Source: Breznakiella homolactica (GTDB taxonomy: Bacteria > Spirochaetota > Spirochaetia > Treponematales > Breznakiellaceae). Taken from it: 64,000 nt of DNA. The stretch spans positions 4,278,001 through 4,342,000 of the forward strand of contig NZ_CP067089.2 of assembly GCF_016616095.2 (NCBI RefSeq). The letters run 5' to 3'. The translations under genes were made by a program, and so were the position numbers. Shown in pieces: positions 25,483 through 35,100 of the stretch (its first letter is position 1; the number at the start of each line of letters is the position of its first letter). A model generated the notes under the pieces. That model ran no database searches, was not told the DNA's origin, and saw only the letters and a list, made by a program, of their open reading frames with translations.

Positions 25483-26235
25483 ATGGATACGATAAAAGCG
25501 CTTTCCTATTACAATGAAATCCTCATAAACACCTCTCTGTATAAGTACCTTACCGCCATTGTCAGTAAAACCGATGTCGCGGAAATCCTTGACCGCATTG
25601 AGTACGGCAGCCTGATTGAGACCACCAAGGCGTTTCTGGAGGATAAGAACGATACATCCGTTGAAGGCTATACCGGCAGGATGCTGGAAAAATACCGGAA
25701 GTATATGGGAAAGACTCTTGACCAAAGCCGGAAGGGTATAGGAAACAACCTCCTGGTTTCATCCTTTACCACCTTTGAACTGTTTCTGGGCCACCTTGTG
25801 ACGGTGTACTGCGGGAAATTCTCCCGGCTGTATTCCGATGAGCAGACGGGACTGTCCTATTCGACCCTCAGGCAGATAAAGAACGATGCCGCGCTGCAGG
25901 ATTTTTTTATAGAATCATTTATTGAAAAATTTACTGCCTTCAATTTTACGGAAAAAATTTCCTACGTTAAAAAGACCCTTAAGCTGAGCTACGACGATAT
26001 CTGGATGTTCAACGGCAGGGAATACATGTACGACATCAACGCCATCCGGAACCGGATCATCCTTTCCGGTGACAGCCCCGGGATCGCGGAGGACGACTTT
26101 TACCGCTACCTGAATTACCTCTGTTCCCTGATTTTCAAAATATCCGCCTATTCACAGGCGAAATACGGCATCCCCTTTGAATGGATCGACGGAACGAATT
26201 TTACCTTCCGGTTTTCCCACAGCGATGTTTTGTAA
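25483..26235 (+). CDS. Unknown protein, possibly HEPN-like helical fold
   Basis: A 250-residue soluble, largely helical protein that I do not recognise with confidence. The middle (SSFTTFELFLGHLVTVYCGKF) and the later segment NAIRNRIILSGDSP recall the two helices of HEPN-type domains such as RiboL-PSP-HEPN, where RNxxxH is the RNase motif; here the His is missing, so RNase activity is not expected. There is no signal peptide or membrane segment. It follows gpgS by 24 nt with only a weak ribosome site, probably in the same transcript. After it the DNA becomes AT-rich and the accessory island begins. Confidence 0.6.
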   Translation: MDTIKALSYYNEILINTSLYKYLTAIVSKTDVAEILDRIEYGSLIETTKAFLEDKNDTSVEGYTGRMLEKYRKYMGKTLDQSRKGIGNNLLVSSFTTFELFLGHLVTVYCGKFSRLYSDEQTGLSYSTLRQIKNDAALQDFFIESFIEKFTAFNFTEKISYVKKTLKLSYDDIWMFNGREYMYDINAIRNRIILSGDSPGIAEDDFYRYLNYLCSLIFKISAYSQAKYGIPFEWIDGTNFTFRFSHSDVL

Positions 26236-26585
26236 AATATAATCAGATTGCGGTTATTAATTCAGTGTTTCGGGACTTCTCACATTTACCGGGACAATAC
26301 ATCTAATGAAGCTTTGATCGCATTTTTATAACTTATTGCTGATTCCGGAATGCCCGGAAAAGGCGGTAATGGCGGAGTATTTCATTGCCGCTTGGGGAGT
26401 TCAATCATCATAAAAATTCCATAAAACCAAAAAAGCATTGTTCAGGTAAATCATTTTTTGTATACTATTTTAATTCTGAATTTTCACAGTTATATGTTTT
26501 TTCACATATTGTGGATATTAGTAGTTTTGACTTATGTAAAGTAGAAAAACAGAGACCTCATACAGGATGCCGGAAGGAGAGCGAT
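26236..26585 (+). promoter_or_regulatory. AT-rich intergenic region with a promoter (26438-26466)
   Basis: This 350-nt stretch holds no convincing gene: the reading frame open from 26385 lacks a ribosome site until ATG 26586. A good promoter is present: TTGTTC (26438-26443), 17 nt, TATACT (26461-26466). An imperfect GCGGTAATG...CATTGCCGC hairpin lies near 26365-26392 without a U-run. The transcript leader would be about 110 nt. Confidence 0.5.
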
Positions 26586-28427
26586 ATGAATAAATCGTTC
26601 ATGTGCACCATAGTAAGTATTATCTGCCTGCTTTCCGGCTGCAGCGTATTTAACCTTTCCATTCCTGAATATATCAAAAAGTATACCGAAGATGCCGCGG
26701 CAGAAAAAGTTATTTCTTTTATCCCGGAAGTTTTATTTCAAAGAAGTGATGGGATTATGATCATCAAGCCGGGCACGAAAACGGAAATACGTCTTATTTT
26801 ACGAAACCCGAAGTTGTATGAACTGGACCCAATACTGGAAGAATACCGGAATGATCTGAATGACTGGGCTCCGCCATCAACAAGTCCAACAGGAATAAGC
26901 GCGCGCTATGAAGCGCCTAATACAGTGGTGGTAACTATTGGCGGCGATAATTTATTTCCCTATGAAGGAGAAATATTCCGTTTAAGGGTAACCTTAAAGG
27001 TCCTTGATGAAACAGGCCGGATATTTGATCCGTTTGTGCTTCCCGTATTGAAATGCAATGATTTTCCGGCAACCCCTGCTATTTTGAACGTAAAGCCCGC
27101 CGGCAGCGGTTTCACTCTTCTATGGACACCGGAAGAGCCGGACCGGAATAATATCAGCGATGCAAATAGATTAACCATAAGCTGCGGGGCATCGAGTGAA
27201 ACCTATACAAGAACATACCAGGAAGGAACCGGCTGGAATAGCTGGAACGGTCCGGATAACAGCGCAATTGCGGATATTTACCAGATGACGGTTCTTCAGA
27301 ACCTGCAGACCTATATCGGTTCCCCCTACCAGTTAACCGTGACACTCACCAATGAAGATGGCATGCCTGTACAGGCAAGCTTTACGTACGATGGGAGCAG
27401 TGAAATTTATTACGTCACTGATAACGGAATAGGGGACGGTTCTTCCGCAGGCAGCCCGTGTACATTTGATAATGCCTTTGTATCGGTGCGGGATAATTCT
27501 TTTATAGATCATGCAACAATTGTGGTTGTGAATGATAATGTTGATAATATTCTGGAACTAGGCTCTTATACTATTCCATCGGGGAAAACCATTGTTCTGA
27601 CCTCAGACGGGAACAGCAATACGCTGAAACTGAATGCCGATGGTATCAGAATGTTCGATATACCAACCGGGGCGTCCCTGTATCTAACCGGAGGAACCTC
27701 GGAATTAATTCTGGAGGGGCGTCTCACCAATACGACATCCCTGATCCAGGTAGCCGGCGGGAACCTGGAAATGGGCAATGGCGTACTCATTACCGGTAAT
27801 AAAAATGATGCCTATGCAGGCACCGGCGGCGGTGTCATAGTAAATAACGGAACTTTTACCATGAACGGCGGAACTATTGCGGGATGTGAGGCTGCAGCCT
27901 ATGGCGGCGGTATTGCCATGATGGGTGCGGAACCAAAGTTCATCATGAATAATGGAAAAATAGGAACCGCGGCCTCCCCGAATAAGGCGAATGAAGGGGG
28001 CGGCATCAGGGTAAACTTCGGAACCTTTACCATGAACGGCGGAAGTATTGAAGGTAATGAAGCCAACTCACTTGGCGGCGGCGTCAATCTGAACGGAAAC
28101 GGGGCTGTGTTTATTATGAACGGCGGAAACATAGGACGGGTTTCCGCACCCAATAAAGCGCCGTCAGGCGCCGCTGTCTATGCCCGCAGCACCAACTCCT
28201 TTACCATGAATGACGGAAGCATTGAAGGAAATATAGCGACCATGTTCGGAGGCGGTGTTTATATTCAGGGGGATTCAGCGAAATTCCTCATGAATGGGGG
28301 AATCATTAACTACAACAACGCCGCAATCAATGGCGGGGCTGTGTGTGTGTATACCCCAGCCTCCTTTACCCAGGGGCCTCAGGCTGTAATTGAAAATAAC
28401 TCTACTGAAGAGGTTTGGTATAATTAA
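26586..28427 (+). CDS. Surface lipoprotein with beta-helix (GG-type) repeats
   Basis: A 613-residue predicted lipoprotein. The signal peptide is MNKSFMCTIVSIICLLSGCS with lipobox LSGC; GGAGAG lies ~5 nt before ATG 26586. Residues ~20-270 form a beta-rich, Fn3-like region (GFTLLWTPEEPDRNNI). Residues ~270-613 contain repeats around the cores GTFTMNGGTIAGCEA, GTFTMNGGSIEGNEA, AVFIMNGGNIG and NSFTMNDGSIEGN, typical of right-handed beta-helix polymorphic surface proteins common in treponemes. Likely an adhesin or carbohydrate-contacting surface protein; the ligand is unknown. Its AT-rich composition and isolation mark it as accessory. The repeats are also visible at DNA level (ACCATGAACGGCGGAA and variants, 27856-28220). 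Confidence 0.8.
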   Translation: MNKSFMCTIVSIICLLSGCSVFNLSIPEYIKKYTEDAAAEKVISFIPEVLFQRSDGIMIIKPGTKTEIRLILRNPKLYELDPILEEYRNDLNDWAPPSTSPTGISARYEAPNTVVVTIGGDNLFPYEGEIFRLRVTLKVLDETGRIFDPFVLPVLKCNDFPATPAILNVKPAGSGFTLLWTPEEPDRNNISDANRLTISCGASSETYTRTYQEGTGWNSWNGPDNSAIADIYQMTVLQNLQTYIGSPYQLTVTLTNEDGMPVQASFTYDGSSEIYYVTDNGIGDGSSAGSPCTFDNAFVSVRDNSFIDHATIVVVNDNVDNILELGSYTIPSGKTIVLTSDGNSNTLKLNADGIRMFDIPTGASLYLTGGTSELILEGRLTNTTSLIQVAGGNLEMGNGVLITGNKNDAYAGTGGGVIVNNGTFTMNGGTIAGCEAAAYGGGIAMMGAEPKFIMNNGKIGTAASPNKANEGGGIRVNFGTFTMNGGSIEGNEANSLGGGVNLNGNGAVFIMNGGNIGRVSAPNKAPSGAAVYARSTNSFTMNDGSIEGNIATMFGGGVYIQGDSAKFLMNGGIINYNNAAINGGAVCVYTPASFTQGPQAVIENNSTEEVWYN

Positions 28428-28932
28428 TACGGCTCATCTTACAAAAATAAATTATCCGTTATGTTATGAAGATCGAAGATTTTACAATCTTAATTTTATT
28501 ATAATGACCTCCAACAACGGATGGGTAAACAAGATTATTTTGACGTTACCGGGATAAAGCTATTTCACTCAATAATCACTCAGGCCGCCGACACCCGGCT
28601 AAAACTTCCGATAACGTTAAAGTCAAGGTATGGATATCATTTCAAATATATAAATATATTAAAAACTTGATAAACTAAAATCCCAATGATATATTGATAC
28701 TGTTTTGAAGCATAAACACTGGCGTTTCCATAGTATCATTGACGGATACGGATTCTCTGTGTGCTGACGGTACCTGTATTCATATAAAAAAATCCGGCAA
28801 AAGAAAGTAAAAACCCCAATAAGAGAGGCCGCGGCGCTGGAAAACGCGTGAGCCGGCGAGATGTGTATACGTATTATCCCCTATACCGGGGCGGCGGCCG
28901 GAGCTGGGTGGAGAGAAACGAGAAGGCGGGGA
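28428..28932 (+). promoter_or_regulatory. Long AT-rich spacer with promoter (28667-28695) for the toxin cassette
   Basis: No gene is recognised in these 505 nt. TTGATA (28667-28672), 17 nt, TATATT (28690-28695) is one of the best promoters in the window and faces the five-gene cassette. The leader would be ~230 nt, long enough for regulation, but I see no known riboswitch. A weak AT hairpin AAGATT/AATCTT (28478-28493) followed by a T-rich tract may end the upstream surface-lipoprotein transcript. Confidence 0.55.
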
Positions 28933-29616
28933 ATGATGGCGAAGGAACGGGTCGGAGTGAACGCGGCGGCTGTGGTGAGCGGAGCCGGGCAGGCAGTAGT
29001 GATAGGACTGCTGGTGAGCATGTTCTTTTTTTTGGAGAGAGAACATTCATTCATTGAAGAGAGAATAGATGTTCTAGAGGGATTGGTAGTTCAAGCGGTG
29101 GAAGACGAAGTGAGCCGGGCGACCGGGGAGTACCTGCGTGCGATCGGGGATCTTGAAGCGTCGCTCGCCGACGTGATCACTTTGTCGGGGAGCGCGGGGA
29201 CGGCAGCGACGGCCGGCCGGATAGCGAGCACGAACACGCGGCTTGAGCGGCTTGAGGGAGTGTACGCGGATTTGCTTGCGGAGCAGAAGAAGAAGACGGT
29301 GGAGAGTCTGTACAGTGACCGGGACCTCGCGGGGCGGTATGGGGAGGGGCTCAGGTTGCTGGAGCAGGGGAAGTACAGCCAGGCGTACGGGGTATTTTCG
29401 CTGGTATCGGGGGAGCAGCCTGAAAACATGGACGCGCGGTTTTATATGTATTACGCGCTGTTTGAGCGGAACCGGCATGACCGTGAGCAGTACAAGAAGA
29501 TCCGTGAGGGGCTGACGCTGCTGCAGCGGAACGGGTACACGCGGGAAGAGATCGGCGCGGTGCTTGATTTCATGGCGGCGGAGGAGCTGGGGAAGCTTGC
29601 CGGGGAGGCGCGCTGA
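28933..29616 (+). CDS. Unknown membrane-anchored coiled-coil/TPR-like protein (cassette gene 1)
   Basis: About 227 residues. One N-terminal membrane segment (NAAAVVSGAGQAVVIGLLVS then MFFFLEREH) is followed by a helical, coiled-coil-like stretch (ERIDVLEGLVVQAVEDEVSR) to ~residue 120 and a tetratricopeptide-like end (GLRLLEQGKYSQAYGVFSLV, then ARFYMYYALFER). ATG 28933 follows a GGCGGGG site; the frame is open upstream but without a ribosome site. The coding strand is G-rich with GCG/CGG/CTG codons, unlike the housekeeping genes. It heads a cassette ending in a giant Rhs-type protein, with the next gene 1 nt away. A role as an inner-membrane or periplasmic helper for display or export of that protein is inferred from context alone. 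Confidence 0.65.
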   Translation: MMAKERVGVNAAAVVSGAGQAVVIGLLVSMFFFLEREHSFIEERIDVLEGLVVQAVEDEVSRATGEYLRAIGDLEASLADVITLSGSAGTAATAGRIASTNTRLERLEGVYADLLAEQKKKTVESLYSDRDLAGRYGEGLRLLEQGKYSQAYGVFSLVSGEQPENMDARFYMYYALFERNRHDREQYKKIREGLTLLQRNGYTREEIGAVLDFMAAEELGKLAGEAR

Positions 29617-29617
29617 G

Positions 29618-30646
29618 ATGGTGATGGTACGGAGGGTGATGACGATTTTGGTGCTGCTGCTGGTACCGTATTGTGTGAAGGGGATGACGGTGCACATGGC
29701 GCCTGTTCTGTATATTGATGAGACGAAGGACATGCTGAAGGACCATAGGTTTGCGTACCGGGAGATACTGCGGGAGCTGCACGGGATAGAGACAGGTATG
29801 GTTTTGAACTTCACGGCGCTGAGTGACGAGCTGATAGCGCCGCCGCAGTCGATGGTGGACGCGGCGACGGTGTGCCGGAATGAGAAGGCGGATTTTCTGC
29901 TGTACGGATTTATCGTGAAGCGGGACTACACGATACAGATAGAGATAAAGCTGTTTGATTATTCGAACCGGGAGATTATCCGGAGTTTTTACGCGATAGA
30001 TGACCATGGAAATTACGAGCGGATGATCGGGGACGTAGCGGTAAAGATTGTCAGTTACTTTAATGAGACGTTTAACCTGGGGCTTGCCGGCGGGCGCGGG
30101 TCTTTTGTACAGATTTCGATGCCGGCGTCGGTGGGGTATTGGACGCCGCTGGGATCCCGGTGGAATGACCTGCTGATCGGGACTGGCGCGGTGACTGTTG
30201 GGTTTGAGATTATACCGAGTGATAACTGCTTTATCGCGTTTGGGAAACGGTTTTACTTTTCCACTGGGATTGAGGCGGAATACCGGCTTGGGCTTGGGCG
30301 GCCTGACGCGTATAGCGGGTATTACCACAGCATACTGCTGACGGTGCCGGTACGGCTGCACCTTGCGGTATCGGAGCACCATAGTTTTTTTATGGGAGCT
30401 GCGTTCCAGTATGTGCTGGACATTCTGAGCGTGGAGGAGCCGTACGCGGACGCGGAGACGCGGGTGTACAACAACCTTGGCGCGGGCGCGGATATTGGGT
30501 ACCAGCTGCATTTCAGCGAGCGGGTATCATTTTATTTTGACAATCTGTTCACGGTGCTGTTTACGGAGGAGCCGCTGTTTTCGTATTCGCCGCATCTTGG
30601 GGTGAAGGTCATGCTGTACACAAAGGAGCTGAAAAGGACATGGTAA
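29618..30646 (+). CDS. Predicted outer-membrane beta-barrel-like protein (cassette gene 2)
   Basis: A 342-residue secreted protein with signal peptide MVMVRRVMTILVLLLVPYCV. ATG 29618 is one base after the previous stop. The mature N-terminal ~130 residues resemble periplasmic nucleotide/LPS-helper domains of the FlgO/TolB-N type (FLLYGFIVKRDYTIQIEIKL, VAVKIVSYFN). The remainder is alternating aromatic beta-strands (FIAFGKRFYFSTGIEAEYRL, YYHSILLTVPVRLHLAV, HSFFMGAAFQYVLDIL), ending in short strands as expected of an outer-membrane barrel. It could anchor or export the large Rhs-type protein. The family is not recognised. It overlaps the next gene by 7 nt, so translation is coupled. Confidence 0.65.
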   Translation: MVMVRRVMTILVLLLVPYCVKGMTVHMAPVLYIDETKDMLKDHRFAYREILRELHGIETGMVLNFTALSDELIAPPQSMVDAATVCRNEKADFLLYGFIVKRDYTIQIEIKLFDYSNREIIRSFYAIDDHGNYERMIGDVAVKIVSYFNETFNLGLAGGRGSFVQISMPASVGYWTPLGSRWNDLLIGTGAVTVGFEIIPSDNCFIAFGKRFYFSTGIEAEYRLGLGRPDAYSGYYHSILLTVPVRLHLAVSEHHSFFMGAAFQYVLDILSVEEPYADAETRVYNNLGAGADIGYQLHFSERVSFYFDNLFTVLFTEEPLFSYSPHLGVKVMLYTKELKRTW

Positions 30647-31419
30647 AACTCCTGAACTGTTTGGCCGTGGCGGTGCTGCTGGTATCGTGCCGAGCCGGGA
30701 TGTATGAAGTATTGAGCCGGGATACGGGAGACCCTGTGGTGGAGCGGCCGCGAGCGGAGTCGTTTGTGCGGTCACAGACGATTCTGCTGTCGTGGGATGA
30801 AGACGCGCGTGCGGACGCGTATATTCTTGAGCGGGCGGAGGACGCGGAGAACCTGGTGTACCGGACGGTGTACCGTGGGGCGGGCACGGAGTATACGGAT
30901 ACGGCGGTGGCGGCGGACACGCGGTACGTGTACCGGCTGTCGAAGCAGCGAGGGAACCGGGTATTCGGGCCGTCTGAACCGGTGCTGGGGGTGAGTTCTC
31001 TGGTAACGCGGGATGAATACGAACCGAACGGCACGAAGGAGACGGCGGTTTTGATTGGGACGATCGATACGATAGCGAATATGTATTATTACCGGTCGTA
31101 TAACGGGCTGCTGCTGTCGGATGAGGACTGGTACTGCATTGAGGTGCCGCCGCTGCGGAAGGCGTCGGTAATTGTGCGTGATTCGCAGGTGACACACATA
31201 GAGGCGAATTCGCATTTTAAGGTGTATGAAGAGGAACGGTCGGAGCAGGTGGTGCTGCACATGAAGAAGTTCTGGATAGAGAACAATGAGATGGCGCCGC
31301 GGGTGATGTATTTCAAGCTGTATCCGAATGAGGATATTTTTTTCGCGTCGAGCCTGGTGAAGGTGGGCGGGAAGATCGTGCGGTACACGATAGGCGTTGA
31401 GGAAATAATTCCGTATTAA
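30640..31419 (+). CDS. Predicted lipoprotein with Fn3-like domain (cassette gene 3)
   Basis: A 259-residue lipoprotein: MVKLLNCLAVAVLLVSCRAG with lipobox LVSC. Residues ~35-120 form a fibronectin-III-like domain (TILLSWDEDARADAYILERA then DTRYVYRLSKQRG). The C-terminal half (DEYEPNGTKETAVLIG, DEDWYCIEVPP) carries the D-x-EPN...A start and DxD-W-Y motif seen in pre-peptidase C-terminal (PPC)-like beta domains. These are adhesion or display modules, not enzymes. It starts 7 nt inside the preceding gene and is followed 14 nt later by another lipoprotein gene. Exact role unknown; probably part of a surface assembly with its neighbours. Confidence 0.7.
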   Translation: MVKLLNCLAVAVLLVSCRAGMYEVLSRDTGDPVVERPRAESFVRSQTILLSWDEDARADAYILERAEDAENLVYRTVYRGAGTEYTDTAVAADTRYVYRLSKQRGNRVFGPSEPVLGVSSLVTRDEYEPNGTKETAVLIGTIDTIANMYYYRSYNGLLLSDEDWYCIEVPPLRKASVIVRDSQVTHIEANSHFKVYEEERSEQVVLHMKKFWIENNEMAPRVMYFKLYPNEDIFFASSLVKVGGKIVRYTIGVEEIIPY

Positions 31420-31433
31420 GAGGAGGAACGGCG

Positions 31434-32120
31434 ATGAACGTGCAGAGCATACGAGCGGAGCTGTGGGCGCTGTTTCTCGCGGCGGCGGTATTAGGCGGGT
31501 GCGCGCAGCCGCAGGGCGCGGCGGATGAAGAGGCAGGAGAAGACGGGGGCATGGCCCTGGTCAATGAGCTGTTTGTCGCGACGGAAACGGCGGCGGGAAC
31601 GGTGACACGGTTTACCACGAGTGATCCGCAGTACTGGTCGCGGAATGGGTTTACGGTGTGGACGGTATGGGATGAGGGAGCGAAGGATCCGTTTGAGGAA
31701 CGGACGGTGCTGGTGAACAAACCGAAGGGGAACAGCTCGGCCGGGTATGGCCTGGTGATCTGCCAGGGAACGCGTGAGGTCGGCGGGGAGAACACGGTAA
31801 CGATGCTCACGGTGATGGTGAATAACAACGGAGAGTACGCGCTGGGAAAGGTGATAGGGGGGAATTACGAGAGCAAGCAGTGGTGGACGGCCACGAGTTA
31901 TCTGACCAGCGGCGAGGGGATGGTAAATACGCTTACGGTAACGTATACGGCGGCAAGCCAGGAATACCTGCTGAAGATAAATGGGTATGACGTGCAGCGG
32001 TTCACGGATGAACTGGCACCGGTGCACACGGGCGGCCGGAACGGGTACGTGGTGGTGATATCGCCGGTGGACCGGTTTCCTGCGTCTGAGGTGGATGTGT
32101 ATTTTACGGAAGAGAAGTGA
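31434..32120 (+). CDS. Predicted lipoprotein (cassette gene 4)
   Basis: A 228-residue lipoprotein with signal and lipobox AAAVLGGCAQPQ, preceded by GAGGAGG. The mature part is beta-rich (FTTSDPQYWSRNGFTVWTVW, GYGLVICQGTREVGGENTV, LTVTYTAASQEYLLKINGYD), a jelly-roll-like pattern that could bind carbohydrate or a protein partner. I do not recognise the family. It ends 66 nt before the giant Rhs/SpvB gene and shares its G-rich codon style, so it is almost certainly transcribed with it. Confidence 0.65.
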   Translation: MNVQSIRAELWALFLAAAVLGGCAQPQGAADEEAGEDGGMALVNELFVATETAAGTVTRFTTSDPQYWSRNGFTVWTVWDEGAKDPFEERTVLVNKPKGNSSAGYGLVICQGTREVGGENTVTMLTVMVNNNGEYALGKVIGGNYESKQWWTATSYLTSGEGMVNTLTVTYTAASQEYLLKINGYDVQRFTDELAPVHTGGRNGYVVVISPVDRFPASEVDVYFTEEK

Positions 32121-32186
32121 GCCGCTGGGGCGGCAGGCAGAAAAAGAGCAGTAAGAAATGAAACCGGGATCAAGAAGGAGCGCGCG

Positions 32187-35100
32187 ATGACGGGGAGCCG
32201 GATAACAGCGGGAATACTCGCGGTGATATATGTGGGGATGCTGCATCCGGTGTGGATGTACGGAGAGACGGGCCCTGAACCGGCGGCGGGGGTACGGCTC
32301 CCCGGGATTGTGCGGGAGAGTGCAGCGGAAGTGATTGCTGCGGAGGCGGGGGGTATTGTCCGGCTTGGGGAGACCGAGGTGGCAATCCCCGCGGGTGCCT
32401 TGGAACGGGATACGGAGATCCGGATAACGCGGCTGCCGGTGACGGAAGGGACGGGGGAAGACCTGTCGAACGTAACCTGGGGCGGTGGCGGGTACCGGTT
32501 TGAGCCTGCGGGAACGCAGTTTAAAAAAGCGGTACAGATCCGGATGGCGTATGATCCGGGGATCGGGAACAATGAAGAATCGCTGGAGAACCTGTACACG
32601 TATTATTACAATACGGCGGGCCGGGAATGGGAACGGCTGGAGCGGGTTGGTCTTGAGGAGGAGCGGCACCGTATCATCAGCGAGACGACGCATTTTACGG
32701 ATATGATCAACGGGACGATCACGCTGCCTGAGGGTCCTGGCCCGCTGGACTTCAATATCAATTCGATTAAGAACCTGGAGGCCGCGAATCCGGGAGCTCT
32801 GGTGATCCCCCTGGACGGGCTGGAGGGCGGGAGCAGCGGAGCGGCGGAATTCCGGCTGGATGTGCCGGTGCCTTCCGGGCGCGCGGGGATGCAGCCCCGG
32901 GTGGCGGTGGTGTATTCCAGCGGGAACGGCAGCGGGGTGATGGGCAAGGGGTTTGACCTGCAGTACGGGAGCCGGATAACGATAGACACGCGGTGGGGCC
33001 TGCCCCGGTATGACGGGGAGGATGAGTACCTTCTGGACGGGGTGAAGCTGTCCCGGAGCGGAGTATCGGGGACCACGGTGACGTACCGGCCTGAGCGGGA
33101 GAGCGGATTTGAGCTGATAGAGCGGTACGGGAGCGGCGGCGCGTATTATTGGGTTGTGACGGACCGGACCGGACGGCGGCGGACCTACGGGGCATCGGCG
33201 GGGAGCCGGATCGGGCGGAGCGCCGCAGAGCGGTACGTGTGGGAACTGGAAGAGGAGCAGGACGTATACGGGAACACGGTAACCTATGAGTACCGGAATG
33301 ACGGAAACCGGCTGCAGATACACCGGATCCGGTATACGGGGAACGTGAAGCAGGGGCTTACCGGACTGTACACGGTAGAGTTCGGGTATACGACCGGACG
33401 GACTGATGTGCAGACGGACGGACGCGGCCGGTACCTGAGTGAACAGGTGCTGCTATTGGAACGGATTACCCTGGCGTACGACGGCCAGGCGGTGCGGTCC
33501 TACTACGCGGAATACGGCAGCAATTACTTCGGGATACCGGAGCTGAAACGGTTCGGGCAGGAGAAGACCGGAGCCACGGAGGCGGACCGGTACCTGTGGA
33601 GCTACGGGTTTGCGTTTACGGAGCCGGAGAAGAACGGGGAAACGCTGGTATTTTTCGGCGCTCCGGAAGAATGGGCCATGCCCAATGGGCTGCAGGTACG
33701 GCAGGGGGTAAGCGGGGGCGGCCAGTCGTCGGTGTCCGCCGGCGGTGGTGTGGGGACTTCTGTTGCGGATGTGCGGGGTACCGGGGGACTGACCTTGGCG
33801 ACCGGGAACGGTGATGCGCAGAGCCGGCAGACCCTGGTAGACCTGGACGGGGACGGGCGTCCTGACAGTATCAAGAAAGTGGGGAGCCGGATCGAGTTTT
33901 ACCGGAACACGGGGAGCGGGTTTGTGCGCACCGATGACTGGCCTATTGTGGGCGGCAGCATCGACATGCTTGAGAAGGAACGGAGTTCGAGTACGAGCCT
34001 CGGCAAAACGGTGTACGCGGGCGCGGGCGCGTTAAGCAGTGCTCTTGAGGCTGGCGTCAGTTATTCGGAAACGGACCAGGACGGCTGGACCGACGCCAAG
34101 GGCGGGTTTGTTGATATTGACGGGGATGGACTGGTTGATTACGCGGAAGCGGGAGCGGGATATTACTTTAAGAACACGGGCCGTTCGTTTGTGCGGACGG
34201 CGTATACAAGCAACGGTGTGGTGATCCCGCCGCGGGCGGATCTGCTCAGTGAAGAGCAGCGGACAAAATACGAGGAGGGATATTACCAGCAGTCGCCGCT
34301 GCGTTCGTGGCGGTCGCCGTATACGGGGAGTCTGGAGGTACGGCAGACGGCGCGGACCGATCCTGAGTCGCCGGAACCGGTAAGCGGAGACGGGATAACG
34401 GCCAAGACCTATTTCGGGGCGGCGGAGCAGCCGGAGATACGGCTGAAACTGGAGCCCGGAACTGAGACGGTATCGGACACCCGGCAGTATGAAGCCCGGG
34501 AACGGGAATCGATCTATTTTCTGGGTGATCCGGGAACGGACACCCGGGGGGATACGATTCTGTGGGATATCACGCTCCGGTATGAGAATATCCGGTACTT
34601 CGCGGACATGGATAAGGGGAATGTGTATCTCCCGCCGAAAACAATTACGGACGCGGGTTTTGGAAGCGGGTACGGTTCAACAAAGCTGCCTGATATATAC
34701 GAACTGATTTACACCGAGTCTTCATCCGATGATGGTGATGATGGAACGACTTACACCTGCACACTGAAATCGGAGTGGGAGCGGGAAGCGGGAAGTGAGT
34801 ATTACACCGTGGCGGCGCAGCTGGTGAAGGACAAGTGGTTTATCCCGGGCTGGATGAGCCCCGCGGGGTTCGCGATACTGTGGAACCATACGGAAACGGA
34901 TGAAGAGAAAATAACCCTGTGCAGTCTGTACGGGTATGATCCGGGGAAAAACCGGTACTATTTCAATGAGAACAGCCGGATACGGCTGGGGAGCACATGG
35001 GAATCTCAGGCGCGGGTGATACAGACCCTGATTGAAAAACGCTGCACCGAAGCGGAGGTGCGAGCCCTGGCGTACTACACCATGCCCTGGGGGCAGACGA

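Noticed and set aside
27850..28225. Regularly spaced repeats suggestive of CRISPR
   Set aside because: They are coding repeats of the beta-helix lipoprotein in one frame, with degenerate units and no unique spacers. No CRISPR array was seen anywhere.
28696..28932. Riboswitch in the long leader of the toxin cassette
   Set aside because: No known aptamer core or terminator/anti-terminator pair could be identified by eye.
31491..33323. 610-codon minus-strand frame across the lipoprotein and Rhs starts
   Set aside because: Arg/Pro/His-rich shadow of G-rich genes on the plus strand.
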